Assembly: GCA_019426215.1 (NCBI GenBank)
Contig: CM033408.1
Coordinates: 5,831,077-5,895,076, forward strand
Reading direction: 5' to 3'
Origin: Buddleja alternifolia
Taxonomy: Eukaryota; Streptophyta; Magnoliopsida; Lamiales; Scrophulariaceae
Length of the DNA stretch: 64,000 nt
Part shown: positions 35,120-46,189 of the stretch, piece by piece
Numbering within the stretch: position 1 is the stretch's first letter
Layout: every line of letters starts with the position of its first letter
Notes under the pieces: generated by a model
Database searches by the model: none
What the model was told of the DNA's origin: nothing
Seen by the model: the letters and a program-made list of their open reading frames with translations, nothing else
Program-made: the position numbers and the translations under genes

Positions 35120-35294
35120 AACTCTCTCTCTCTCTCTCTCTCTCTCTTACACCACCACCACCACCCCACCATCACCACCACCACCACCGACTGCCTCCAC
35201 CACCATCTCTCTCTCTCTCTCGCTTTCTCTCTCTCTACTCGGTCTCTCTCTCACCGACCGCCGTCCATCGCCGCATTCCACCCCCGCATTTAGG

Positions 35295-35351
<57 letters not shown>

Positions 35352-35410
35352 GTGCATATATATATATATTTAACTCTCTCTCTCTATATATATATAGATA
35401 TAAGCACCGC
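35120..35410. repeat. CT-rich, CCACCA-rich and TA low-complexity tract
   Basis: CT dinucleotide blocks, a CCACCA-type block at about 35152-35200, a long (CT)n at about 35296-35346, and TA and CT runs follow the 5' subterminal array. It may once have been the leader of a transposon gene. The Ser/Leu-rich open frames here reflect only the repeats. Confidence 0.8.
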
Positions 35411-35505
35411 CGCCGCCGCCATCGCCATTTAGTGGGTAATTTCTTTAGATAAATATATATACACACACACACACATATAGAGTATAGAGTTTGAGTTAAA
35501 TAAAT

Positions 35506-35730
35506 ATTTGTGTATGTGTGGGTGTATGTATATTTGTGTATGTGTGGGTGTATGTATATTTGTGTATGTGTGGGTGTATGTATATTTGTGTATGTGTGGG
35601 TGTATGTATATTTGTGTATGTGTGGGTGTATGTATATTTGTGTATATGTGGGTGTATGTATATATATTTGTGTATGTGTGGGTGTATGTATATTTGTGTA
35701 TTTGTGGGTGTATATATATTTGTGTATATT
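35506..35730. repeat. 26-bp minisatellite inside the CACTA element
   Basis: About eight copies of a unit like TGTGTATGTGTGGGTGTATG followed by TATATT. Because 26 is not a multiple of three and the unit has no stop, all three forward frames stay open and give the same CMYICVCVG-like peptide. These frames are not genes. Confidence 0.92.
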
Positions 35731-35859
35731 CTTGAGATTTGCCTATTTTTGTGGAAAATTTAAGGGAAATATGGACTTGACTGAATTTAGTGTTAATTTG
35801 GGTTAGCCGAGTGTTAATTACGTTTAATTTGGGATTAAATTGTGGTTATTTTGTAATTT

Positions 35860-36145
35860 AGGGTACATTGATCTAACTGATGATCTATATTTATAGTTAG
35901 TTGTTGAAAATATGATGCTTTATTTGTAGTTTTATGTGATTTATGTGATCCAACTGGTGATCAATATTTGTAATTGCTGGAAATATGATATTTTATGTGA
36001 TCCAACTGGTGATCAATATTTATAAAATGATGCTTTATTTTTAGTTTTATGTGATTTATGTGATCCAATTGATGATCAATATTTGTAGTTGCTTGAAATA
36101 TGATGTTTTATGTGATCCAACTGGTGATCAATATTTTCGTATAGT
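35860..36145. repeat. Degenerate tandem repeat with TGATCCAACTGGTGATCAAT
   Basis: Four or five irregular copies of TGATCCAACTGGTGATCAAT with flanking ATTTGTAGTTGCTTGAAATATG. Next to it (about 36160-36240) GTTGGGTTTGTTGAGGGTGAAAG is repeated. Around 36250-36340 and 36440-36515 there is a further duplicated block (GAAGATTAAGTCGAGAACTT). Confidence 0.7.
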
Positions 36146-36519
36146 GAGATCGATATTTTGGGTTTGTTGAGGGTGAAAGATTAGAATGTTGGGTTTGTTG
36201 AGGGTGAAAGATTAGAATGTTGGGTTTGTTGTGGTTGAAAGATACGAATTTTGTTGGTTGCAAGTTTGGGGAAGATTAAGTCGAGAACTTGGTAGAAATT
36301 TTTGCGTTGTTACTCTGCCAAATTTTTTCTAAGATAATGGGAAATAAATTAAAATAATTTAATTAATTCAACTCAACTGATGTTAAAATTATTTAATTTA
36401 ATTAATATCAAAATTGGATTTTAGCGGATCGTAAGATCCGAATTTTGTTGGTTGCAACCCACCCGGGTGAAGATTAAGTCGAGAACTTGGTAGAGATTTT
36501 TGCGTCGTTACTCTGCCGA

Positions 36520-37446
36520 AGGGAAAGAAGCAAATTTCTGGTTCCTTAGCCCACATTCCATATCTGCGGGAACAGGCAAGCGTACTGAACAAATCCAGTA
36601 TATAGCAGGTGCTATGATACAGAGTGCACAAATGAATAAGTTATTTCTTGCACCTTACAACACTGGGTGAACTACTAAAGACTCAACTTTAATTTTTAAA
36701 ACTAGTTACGCAAAACAAATTTTGAACTTATCTTTTGAATGTTTTTTAGGGGGACATTGGTTGTTGCTTGCAATTGATCCATTTGAAGAGGTCGTTTACT
36801 ATCTGGATTCTTTGCATGGTGAGTCGGATTACCGAGATGAGATGACACAAAAAATCATTTCATAAGTTTTTCATTCAATCAATGTATCCATTATATTTAA
36901 TATTTTTTTAAAGTGTATATTTATTTCACATAATTGCTTGTTTTTGACATATTTCCTTATTTTTTATATTTTTTTATAGGGCTATGCACATATTTCGTGC
37001 AAATCGCAACAACCATTAAGAAATCCAAAAACAAGGCATGTCAATGGATTAAAATAAAGGTTAGCGTTTTCTAGTTTCAAGAGATTATATAGTCTTATAA
37101 AATTTAGTGTTCTAATACAACGTAACTTTGATTACTTTTGTAGTGCCCCCGGCAGACAAACGAGGTGGATTGTGGCTACTTCGTTATGAGATTCATGAAA
37201 GAGGTTATTAGCCACGGACAATCTATAATCCCAACAGCGGTATACATAATCCTAATATATACTTAATTTCTATCCCTTTTGAAGTTATTAAACCTTGGTA
37301 GGTAATTGAAACGTCATTTGAGTCTGCAATTAATCTCTATGTATATCTTGCAGTACTTTCATGATTCTCAATCCTTCTATACTCAAGAGCAAATTGATGA
37401 AGTACGCTGCGAAGTGACACGTTACATTTTCTTAGCAACTCCTTAA
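36520..37446 (+). pseudogene. CACTA-borne Ulp1 (C48) protease exons, copy 1
   Basis: Ulp1-type cysteine proteases cut SUMO from proteins; plant CACTA and Mutator elements often carry relatives. The first exon includes NFWFLSPHSISAGTGKRTEQ and PYNTG. A GT-AG intron (36667-36749) joins it in frame to GHWLLLAIDPFEEVVYYLDS, giving the catalytic His and Asp. A later exon encodes PRQTNEVDCGYFVMRFMKE, with the catalytic Gln and Cys. A last exon ends YTQEQIDEV and LATP with TAA at 37444-37446. The middle exon (AMHIFRANRNN) hits a stop in copy 1, so the gene is broken. No N-terminal part was recognised. Confidence 0.82.
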
Positions 37447-37906
37447 AAATTAGGTAATGTATTTTTGTACATTGTGATTTAATTTATTGTATTTAAATTG
37501 TGAGTAATTTAATTAGTTGATAGTAAATTCACACGCGATCATTTGTTAGAGATTATAAAATTTTGTTGTTGGAGGAAAGAGATGGTAATATTGAAGTTTG
37601 GGGTTTTTGTTGTTTATGTTGAATATGTTGTACTATGCAGTTGAAATTTGTTGGGTTGGTTTATTTACTGTACAGGAATATTACCATAATAGGGTGCAAA
37701 ATATATTTTTTTAAAAAAATCTGACACCTTATTACAGCGGTTCAGACTAGAACCGCTGTAATAGGGTATACCTATTACATTGGTTTTTAATTGAACCGTT
37801 GTAATATGTCTAAACCATATTACAGCGTTGCCTATTACAGCGGTTAATCTAAACCGCTGTAATAGGTCCAAAAAAATTGTTGTAATAGGCATTTTCTGTA
37901 GTAGTG

Positions 37907-39006
37907 TTGCTTGCAATTAATCCATTTGAAGAGGTCGTTTACTATCTGGATTCTTTGCATGGTGAGCCGGATTACCGAGATGAGATGACACAAAAAATCA
38001 ATCAGTAGGTTTTTCATGCAATCAATGTATCCATTATATTTAATATTTTTCTAAAGTGTATATATCTTCTTAGATTTCACATAATTGCCTGTAAGTAGAT
38101 AATTTTCTTGTTTTTTGTATTTTTTTACAGGGCTGTGCACATATTTCGTGCAAATCGCAACAACAAGAAACCTAAAATTAAGACCTGTCAATGGATTAAA
38201 ATGAAGGTTAACGTTTTCTAGTTTCAAGAGATTAATTATTCGTATAGAAATTAGTGTTTAAATGCAACTTTGATTACTTTTGTAGTGCCCCCGGCAGACA
38301 AACGAGGTGGATTGTGGCTATTTCGTTACGAGATTCATGAAGAAGGTTATTAGCCACGGATATTCTATAATCCCAACAACGGTATGTATAATCCTAATTA
38401 ATACTTAATTTCTTTCCCTTTTGAAGTTATTAAACCTTTGGTAGGTAACTGAAATGTCATTTGGGTTTTGCAATCTCTATATATATCTTGCAGTACTTTC
38501 ATAATTCTCAATTTTTCTATACTTAAGAGCAATTTGATGGAGTACGCTGGGAAGTGGCACAATACATTTTGTTAGCAGCTCCTTAGAAATTAGGTAATGT
38601 ATTTTTTGTACATTGTGACTTGTTGTAAATTGTGATTTGATTTGTTGTATTTAAATTGTGAGTAATTCAATTACTTGATTGTAAATTAACACGTGATCTC
38701 ATTTGTTAGAGGAAAGAATTGGTTCTCTTAATGAAGTTTTGGGTTTTTGTTGAATTTGTTTTACTGTGCAGAGATCTGGTTTGTTTTGGTTTATTGAATA
38801 TATACTATACAGGAAAGTTCCAAACTAGTAGGGGTGCAGGTGGGAAAATTTTTTTTACCTATTACAGCGGTTCACATTAGAACCACTGTAATAGGATTTT
38901 ACAAATAAAAAAATAATAAAAATTGGACCCTATTACAGCGGTTCTGGACAGAACCGCTGTAATAGATAAAAAAAAATCGCTGTAATATGCCTTTTCTTTA
39001 GTAGTG
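37907..39006 (+). pseudogene. Second copy of Ulp1 exons plus CACTA 3' end
   Basis: This 1100-bp block repeats 36764-37906. It begins at TTGCTTGCAATTAATCC immediately after the internal 3' terminus, and ends with the outer 3' terminus. It retains YYLDSLHG, AVHIFRANRNNKKPKIK (open here, unlike copy 1) and TNEVDCGYFVTRFMKK. It lacks the upstream exon and the HW of the catalytic His, so it cannot encode a working protease. A stop (TAG) follows at 38584-38586. Confidence 0.85.
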
Positions 39007-39338
39007 TCCCTTGACATTAGGGTGGTAAGCGAATGAAGGCAAACTACAAGATATCGATCAAGTTTATGTAAATTATTATCGTGTCGTAATTGAGCTTGGT
39101 TAGACTTTTGATTGAACTGATCTTAAACGAGCACTGAGTAGCTAGTTTGATTTTTTTTTTTCATACATATTGTCTTTTTCTATTAATCGAATTGAGTTCG
39201 AGTCAAGATTTAATATCTATCGAACAAAAAAAAAACAATGTGGTCAAGTTTAACTTCTTGTATTAATTAACAAATTGAATCCAAATGGACTTTCATTTAT
39301 AAATCTTAAGTTGAGTATCAGATAATTTGATTCGTATT

Positions 39339-39661
39339 TGTTATGCCAATTCACGAAATAAGAGCATAAAATTAAAGACACAAGAATTTACGTGGTTCGG
39401 CAATTGCCTACATCCACGGGAGAGGAGAGAGTATTTTACTATTGATGAAAGAGGTACAAAATTACAATGAATGTCAAAAGTACTGAACTAAAACCTAGCC
39501 CCTGATTTTTCCCTAAAATACATGTGTACCGTACCGCGGGGGCAAGCCCCCGCACCCCCTGGCGATCCTTCGTCGAAGCGCGCTCAACGCGTGTTGCTGC
39601 AGGCCAGTTCTAAGGGCTTGCTGCATAATTTGAGCCTAGGGCTTTAAGACATATCACAACA
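39339..39661 (-). repeat. 3' LTR of the copia element (323 bp)
   Basis: Aligns with the other LTR except for 39515-39613. There, 99 bases of GC-rich sequence stand in place of 25 unrelated bases (43907-43931). The extra part contains a perfect 8-bp hairpin, GCGGGGGC AA GCCCCCGC, at 39536-39553. Confidence 0.93.
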
Positions 39662-39675
39662 ATTCTCCACCTTGG
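39662..39675 (-). other. Polypurine tract of the copia element
   Basis: On the minus strand CCAAGGTGGAGAAT lies directly before the 3' LTR, the position and composition expected of the plus-strand primer. Confidence 0.75.
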
Positions 39676-39750
39676 ATTACAGTCCAAGTAATAAAACGAC
39701 CTCAAATAGCAAAACTAAAACTCAAACTTCTCCAAGCCCCTCAAGGGCAA

Positions 39751-42700
39751 TCAATCAAAAACACTAATTTTGACCAAGTCCAAGCAATGCTCGAACTTGT
39801 GCACTGGCACTGGCTTGGTCATCATATCAGCAGGATTGTCTTTAGTACCAACTTTAGTAACCACAATCTCTCCATTTGATATATACTCTCGAACGAAGTG
39901 ATACCTTACATCAATATGTTTGGTCCTCTCGTGGAACATCTGATTCTGTGTCAAGTGAATGGCACTTTGACTATCACAGAATACAGTAGGAACCTCCTCC
40001 TCGAGACCCAAACTCACAGCTAAACCTTTCAACCATAAAGCTTCTTTGACTGCCTCTGTGACTGCCATATACTCTGCCTCTGTGGTAGATAATGCAACAG
40101 TAGGTTGAAGAACTGTCTTCCAACTAATAACACCTCCAAATAGAGTAAATATATATCCACTGATAGAACGCCTTTTATCCAAATCTCCGGCATAATCAGA
40201 ATCTACATAGCCAATAACTCCACCTCGAGAAGAATCCTCAGAACTATCAAACACAAGTCCTAAATTTGTAGTACCTTTCAAGTACCTCAAAATCCATTTA
40301 ACTGCTTGCCAATGTTCTTCTCCCGGATTTCCCATGTAACGACTCACCACACTAACAGCTTGTGCAATGTCTGGTCTAGTGCACATCATGGCATACATCA
40401 TGCTCCCAACTGCACTAGAATAGGGAACCCTAGACATCCGCTGCATTTCCTCTTCAGACTGAGGTGATAATAAGGCTGATAATTTAAAATGTGGTGCAAG
40501 TGGAACACTAACCGGCTTTGCATATTGCATCCCAAATTTTTCAACAACTTTCTCAAGGTACGATTTTTGAGATAAAAATAACTTTCCAGCCTTTCGATCA
40601 TGTCGAATCTCCATACCTAAAATCTTCCTAGCAGCTCCCAGATTCTTCATCTCAAACTCCCCACTCAATCGAGTCTTCAACTTATTAATCTCAATCATGC
40701 TCTTTGCAGCAATGAGCATATCATCCACATAAAGGAGTAAGTAAATAAAAGAATTATCTGGTAATCTTCTAAAGTAGACACAAGCATCAAAATCAGTCCT
40801 ACTATAACCAATATCTACCATGAAAGCATCAAACCGCTTGTACCACTGTCTTGGAGATTGCTTCAACCCGTAGAGAGATTTTTTCAATAGACATACATGA
40901 TCTTCTTTCCCCTCAACTACAAATCCCTCTGGTTGAGCCATGAAGATGGTTTCCTCAAGTTCACCATGCAAGAAAGCTGTTTTTACATCTAACTGCTCGA
41001 GTTCCAAGTTAAACCGAGCAACAACAGCAAGTAACAGACGTATGGAACTATGTTTAACAACAGGGGAAAATACTTGATTAAAATCAACTCCATACCTCTG
41101 TGTGTACCCCTTAGCTACAAGTCTTGCTTTGTACCTTAAATCCTCAACACCTGGAGTTCCTTGCTTCTTTTTAAACACCCACTTGCAGCCTACAATTTTC
41201 TGATCCGTAGGAGGCCTCACTAACTCCCAAGTTTGATTTTTATGAAGAGATTCTATCTCCTCTGTCATAGCTCCAATCCACTCGACGATTCACCACAAGA
41301 AATAGCATCAGAATATGAGACAGGTTCATCAGATTCCATTTCCTCAGCAATAGTCAATGCATATGCTACAAAATCTGCATCAGCATATCTTTGTGGTAGC
41401 CTAATTTGCCTCCTCGGTCTATCTTTCGCAATAGAATGAGTTTCTTGAGTGGAAATCTGCTGCAAGAGAGGTGTAATTGGAACCTCCAGCTCCACCTTCT
41501 CATGTGATTCTTCAAAACCTGCATCATTATCAACTACATTGTCCTTTCCCGGACTTATCAAGGCAGACTCATCAAAAATAACATTTTTGCTCGTAATTAT
41601 TCTACATGTTTTAGGACACCAGACCCTAAATCCCTTAACACCCGAAGTGTAACCAAGAAATATGCACTTTTTAGACCTAGGTTCTAGTTTTCCCTCATTA
41701 ACATGTACATATGCAGGACAACCAAATATTTTAATATTAGAATAGTCAGGTGAATTTCCAGACCATACCTCTTCAGGAGTTTTAAGCTCAATGGATGTGG
41801 ATGGAGAACGATTCACCAGGAAACATGCTGTGGCAACTGCTTCTGCCCAAAAATCTCTAGATATTCCTGAATTAGAGATCATACAACGAGCTTTCTCTAT
41901 CAATGTTCTGTTCATACGTTCTGCTACACCATTCTGCTGAGGTGTTGCAACAACTGTATGATGCCTCACAATTCCTTCTTTCTTGCAGAAGTTCTCAAAT
42001 TCAGTATTACAAAATTCCAATCCATTGTCAGTGCGAAGACGCTTAATCTGTTTTCCCGTCTGCTTCTCAATCATAGTCTTCCACTGCTTGAAAGTGTCAA
42101 AGACATCACTTTTCTGCTTCAGAAAGAAGGTCCAAACTTTCCTCGAATAATCATCAACGAAAATCAGCATGTACCTAGCACCTGCTTTAGATGCAACTCG
42201 TGATGGACCCCAAAGATCAGAATGGATATAATCCAATGTTCCTTTGGTTCGATGAACACCTTTACCAAAACTGGTTCGCTTATGCTTCCCAAAAATACAG
42301 TGCTCACAAAAATCCACATTGCTAGTTCTCTGTCCACAAAGCAAGCCTCGCTTGCTCAAAATCGTGAGTCCACGCTCACTCATATGACCTAAGCGCATAT
42401 GCCACAGTTTCGTCACCTCAGAATCAGACATAGAGGTTGTAGAAACTGCAGCTCCACCTGAAACAGTAGTTCCCTGCAGAACATATAAACTGCCACCAAG
42501 TCTCTGTCCTTTCATGACGACAAGAGCCCCTCTCGAAACCTTTAAAACACCGTCTGAGCCAGTATACTTATATCCAAGAGCATCGAGAGTGCCCATGGAT
42601 ATAAGATTTTTCTTTAAATCCGGAACGTGTCTCACATCTGATAAGGTCCTGATTACACCATCATGCATTTTAATCCTAACTGCTCCTTTTCCAGCAACTT

Positions 42701-43666
42701 TGCAAGCTGCATCATTACCCATGAGAACAACTCCATTAACAGTTCGTATGTAGAGAACCAATCCCTATTTGGGCACATATGAAAAGAACAAGCCGAATCC
42801 ATAATCCAATCTCCATCTGATTTTGGACCATCAGAACTGACCAAAAGAACACCTCCATCACTATCTTCCTCTACAGTATTAGCATTAGCTTCTCCGGGCT
42901 TATTTTTCTGCTGGTTTTCCAATTTCTTTTTAAGCTTCCAGCAATCAGCTTTCACATGATTGGTCTTCTTACAGTAACGACAGTAAAGGTTTCCTTTCAA
43001 TTTTGAACGAAACCTCTGCTTGTTGTCTTGGGTAGCCTTATCCTTCGGCCTACCCCTAACAAACAACCCCTCACCCTGATTTTCGGATACAGTTGATGTG
43101 ATTTCGCCATCAATGGAGTACTTGCTCAACAAGGCTTCTTGAACATCCTTCAACTTAATGGTATCTCTACCATATAGAATTGTATCCCGAAAATTGGAAT
43201 AAACTGAGGGTAACGAACACAGCAACAACAAAGCCAGATCCTCATCATCATACTTCACCTCAAGGTTTTCCAGATCTGTGACGATCGTCTTAAACATATC
43301 GATATGAGCCTGTATCGATGTCCCCTCGTTTAACTTGCAGGCAAATAACTGCTGCTTCAAACGCAGTTTATTTGTGAGATTCTTCTTCATACAGATCTCC
43401 TCCAATCGACTCCATAGACAGGCAGCGTCATCTTCGTTCAGTACATCCTGTAGAATTTCGTTTGATAGATGCAACTGAATCTGCGAGACAGCTTTCCTAT
43501 TCATTTTCTTTTTCTGTTCATCCTTCAGATCTGCGGACATCTTATCTTTTCCCAATAGAGCTTCCTCTAAATCCATCTGTGTCAGAATCGCCATCATCCT
43601 CGCCTTCCACAACGGAAAACGGGTTTTGCGATCAAGCTTCTCGATTTCGTGTTTGACTGAAGCCAT
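39751..43666 (-). pseudogene. Copia gag-pol, split by two frameshifts
   Basis: Gag starts at 43666 (MASVKHEIEKLD) with a CX2CX4HX4C knuckle (CRYCKKTNHVKADC). The protease has DSAC in its active-site block. The first frameshift is near 42760, just after the protease start. Integrase has an HHCC region and the acidic positions in HSDLWGP, RTDNG and NGVAERMN. A second frameshift near 41285 lies between integrase and RT. RT has [15 protein letters not shown] and YVDDM. RNase H has [17 protein letters not shown] and [10 protein letters not shown], ending at 39751. Both breaks look like single-base losses or gains. Otherwise the catalytic motifs are intact, which suggests recent inactivation. Confidence 0.93.
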
Positions 43667-43713
43667 CCCAGGAAAAATAATCGAAAAATTGCGGACAAAC
43701 GATTATTTAATCA

Positions 43714-43727
43714 GGCTCTAGATACCA
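43714..43727 (-). other. Primer-binding site (tRNA-iMet type)
   Basis: On the minus strand TGGTATCTAGAGCC starts 3 bp inside the 5' LTR. It matches the usual copia site TGGTATCAGAGC apart from one extra T, so initiator methionine tRNA is the likely primer. Confidence 0.8.
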
Positions 43728-43730
43728 GAT

Positions 43731-43979
43731 TGTTATGCCAATTCACGAAATAAGAGCATAAAATTAAAGACACAAGAATTTACGTGGTTCGGCAATTGCC
43801 TGCATCCACAGGAGAGGAGAGAGTATTTTACTATTGATGAAAGAGGTACAAAATTACAATGAATGTCAAAAGTACTGAACTAAAACCTAGCCCCTGATTT
43901 TTCCCTCTTCAGAACTGGCCCTTTTGATAATGGGCTTGCTGCATAATTTGAGTTTAGGACTTTAAGACATATCACAACA
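43731..43979 (-). repeat. 5' LTR of the copia element (249 bp)
   Basis: The transcription-initiating LTR for this minus-strand element. It is 74 bp shorter than the 3' LTR because of the replaced block described there. Elsewhere the two LTRs differ by only a few substitutions. Confidence 0.93.
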
Positions 43980-43984
43980 GTATT

Positions 43985-44700
43985 TTGACCATACCTAACA
44001 CTTGGTCGCGCTACGTATATAAAAAACTCAAGAGTTTGGGTTCATCGTGTTCCCAATTTTCATTTATCTACTTCTTGCAGCATTTTCTTTCTAAAATTGG
44101 CATTTAAGCTCATTAATTATTCATGTGATTGGTCTTGTAAGATCTAACTAATATGAACATATTTTCTCCCATTTCAAAAACAAAAATTTAATAAAAAAAA
44201 CACTTCATATATTATCTTAAAAAAAATGTATTTTTGCTTCTTTTTTGTTTCAAAGTTGAGAGAAAGAAAAATAAAATAAAAATTCATGGACTTTTTCCCT
44301 CCTTTAACACAAGCCATCACTATTTTCCAATAATATCTTGTTCTCTTTATATCTAGTTATTAATTATCATTTTTCTTATTTTCAAAAAATAATATTAGTT
44401 ACTCTGGTAATAAGAACTCCTGGTAATAATAGTGTGCTAGTTATTAATCTATTTAAACTCAAAAAAATAAAATTAGAATTACAGTCTGTTGTAGGGCCCA
44501 CCAACCAGTAAATTCCTCCATGCAAACTGGCCATCCTAACTAACCACAACAACCATCAATGAAAATATATGTAAATATATAACTTGCTACTTAAGCAGCA
44601 CATAAATAATCTGAAATAAATTTGCATTAACTAATAGAGAATTAACTCATGTAAAGCTAGTGAAGGAACTTTACGGATTTTTAGAAACTCCCGAAATTTT
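43985..44700. other. Intergenic, no gene recognised
   Basis: AT-rich DNA, nothing supported. Continuation of the copia target region. Confidence 0.5.
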
Positions 44701-44817
44701 GGAATAATTTTTGGGCACATTATAATTTTTTCGAAGCTTGGAATAATTTTTGGGCACATTATAATTTTTTCGAAGCTTGGAATAATTTTTGGGCACATTA
44801 TAATTTTTTCGAAGCTG
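44701..44817. repeat. 39-bp tandem repeat, three copies
   Basis: Three near-identical units starting GGAATAATTTTTGGGCACAT and continuing TATAATTTTTTCGAAGCTT. The third ends in GAAGCTGATT. Confidence 0.93.
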
Positions 44818-46180
44818 ATTCATCTAAAACCATTGATTACAAGACAATAGGTGGTAAAATTCACTCATACTCATCCTATTTCAATAATGTACCATCGATC
44901 AACCCAATGGAATGGTACAAATAGAAAGATTTAGGATTCCAAATTGTGATATAAGTACAAATATTAATGTATAATTCATTTACGCGATTGTGATTGTCGC
45001 AGAACTCCGTATCTAGGAACTTCTGAGATTCGAACCTAATTAAGTTGTAGGCAATTTCTTATACCAATTTTTATGGTATATTTAACCAAATTAAGTTTCA
45101 CTTGTTGATGAACTTAGCCTCTATGATTATGTATAAATCAAGTTTCGTCCAACTATGTCATATAATATTGCCCTAATTGTGCCAATTATGTTCCCAAAAT
45201 TTGATTTGAAGTGAATCTCCCTTGGTAATCAATGATTGGATTGTAAAAGGTTAGTCACACAATTTCTGTGAATAGGAAGCAGCAGAGATGTAGGAAACTG
45301 TTGACTGCTACTAACAAAAGATATTATCATATAACTGAGTCGCTAAATTAAAAGTACAGTATATTCTTATTTATCTAGAAGTGATCTTTAGAGAGTTTCA
45401 GAATCAAAAGTTTCGATATACTTACAATCATACATGTATAGTGAACTATTAAAAATAACCTCAACGTTTGGATGCTTCCACTTGAATATTATGAGGATTG
45501 CGCAACATTAATCAAGAATTCCGATTTGGAGAAATAATTTAAAATTAATTATTTCTCGTTACTCTAATTAAGTGCTTCAAAATCAACCATACGAAAAAAA
45601 AAGTGTTCAAACTATAAAATTTGATATTCATTGTAATTCAAAATTATACAACAAATCTAATGAATTTGAAATCTTTAACGCTAATTTTTTTTTTCTTTTT
45701 TGGGCTTACTTATAAACTCATTTGTTCATTGTTCTTTTCTTGAAGAGCAGGGACCAAGGAAGATCTGAACCCTCTCTTGCTGCTGCTACTTGCTGACACT
45801 TCAAAGTTTAAAGATCAACAAACTCACTAAAAAAGTATCTGCCACATATATAACTTTACAGAGATATCCCTTATATCTCTTAGTATGTGTGTGTACACAC
45901 ACACATATATATATTTTTGGCACATGAACAAGAAAATTACTGAGGTAAAATCAAGATCATAAATCCATTATAATTGCGAATGAAGTCTAGCTCTGGCAAA
46001 ACTAAGACCCCAAAATATTACAAGTTTTGAATTCGACTACTATCAAAAGTGTCTGGGCATTTACTTTATAGTAGTTGTTAGTTAGCTGATTATAATAGTT
46101 GTTGAATAATTTGTAATTTATCACAATTTTATATTCATGACATGTATCATATAGTCGATTTATTCAAAAAAAATCCACTA
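44818..46180. other. Intergenic, no gene recognised
   Basis: AT-rich. A CA/TA microsatellite lies at about 45886-45915. On the minus strand near 45028-45038 the string GGTTCGAATC resembles a pol III B box, but no tRNA fold or convincing A box is visible. Confidence 0.45.
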
Positions 46181-46189
46181 TAATTTCAA

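Larger units (their letters stand above)
34603..39006 (+). mobile_element. CACTA (En/Spm-type) element with Ulp1 exons and a duplicated 3' end
   Basis: The left end is CACTACTACAAAAATACATT and the right end is CTTTTCTTTAGTAGTG. The 3-bp flanks TCC at 34600-34602 and 39007-39009 match the CACTA target duplication. Subterminal regions are packed with TTACAGCGGTT and its complement AACCGCTGTAA, the kind of arrays to which CACTA transposase binds. The interior has simple repeats and exons of a Ulp1 (C48) protease, a known cargo of plant CACTA elements. A second complete 3' end (GTAGTAGTG, ending at 37906) is followed directly by a second copy of the Ulp1-to-terminus segment. No transposase region was recognised, so the element is probably non-autonomous. 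Confidence 0.92.
39339..43979 (-). mobile_element. Ty1/copia LTR retrotransposon (Tnt1-like), minus strand
   Basis: Bounded by GTATT at 39334-39338 and 43980-43984, a perfect 5-bp target duplication. LTRs at 39339-39661 and 43731-43979 begin TGTTATGCC and end CACAACA as read on the plus strand. The primer-binding site and polypurine tract lie next to the LTRs. The internal region encodes Gag, protease, integrase, reverse transcriptase and RNase H in copia order. Single-base frameshifts split it into three open frames. It lies about 330 bp from the CACTA element. The well-preserved frames and perfect duplication suggest a fairly recent insertion. Confidence 0.96.

Noticed and set aside
35061..35432. 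Ser/Leu/Pro-rich open frame
   Set aside because: It follows CT and CCACCA simple repeats inside the CACTA element and has no conserved protein features.
35508..35806. Three overlapping cysteine-rich open frames
   Set aside because: They are translations of a 26-bp minisatellite in three frames.
45025..45085. Possible tRNA-like or SINE fragment (GGTTCGAATC on the minus strand)
   Set aside because: Only a B-box-like string is present. The upstream part does not fit an A box, and no tail or flanking repeat is seen.
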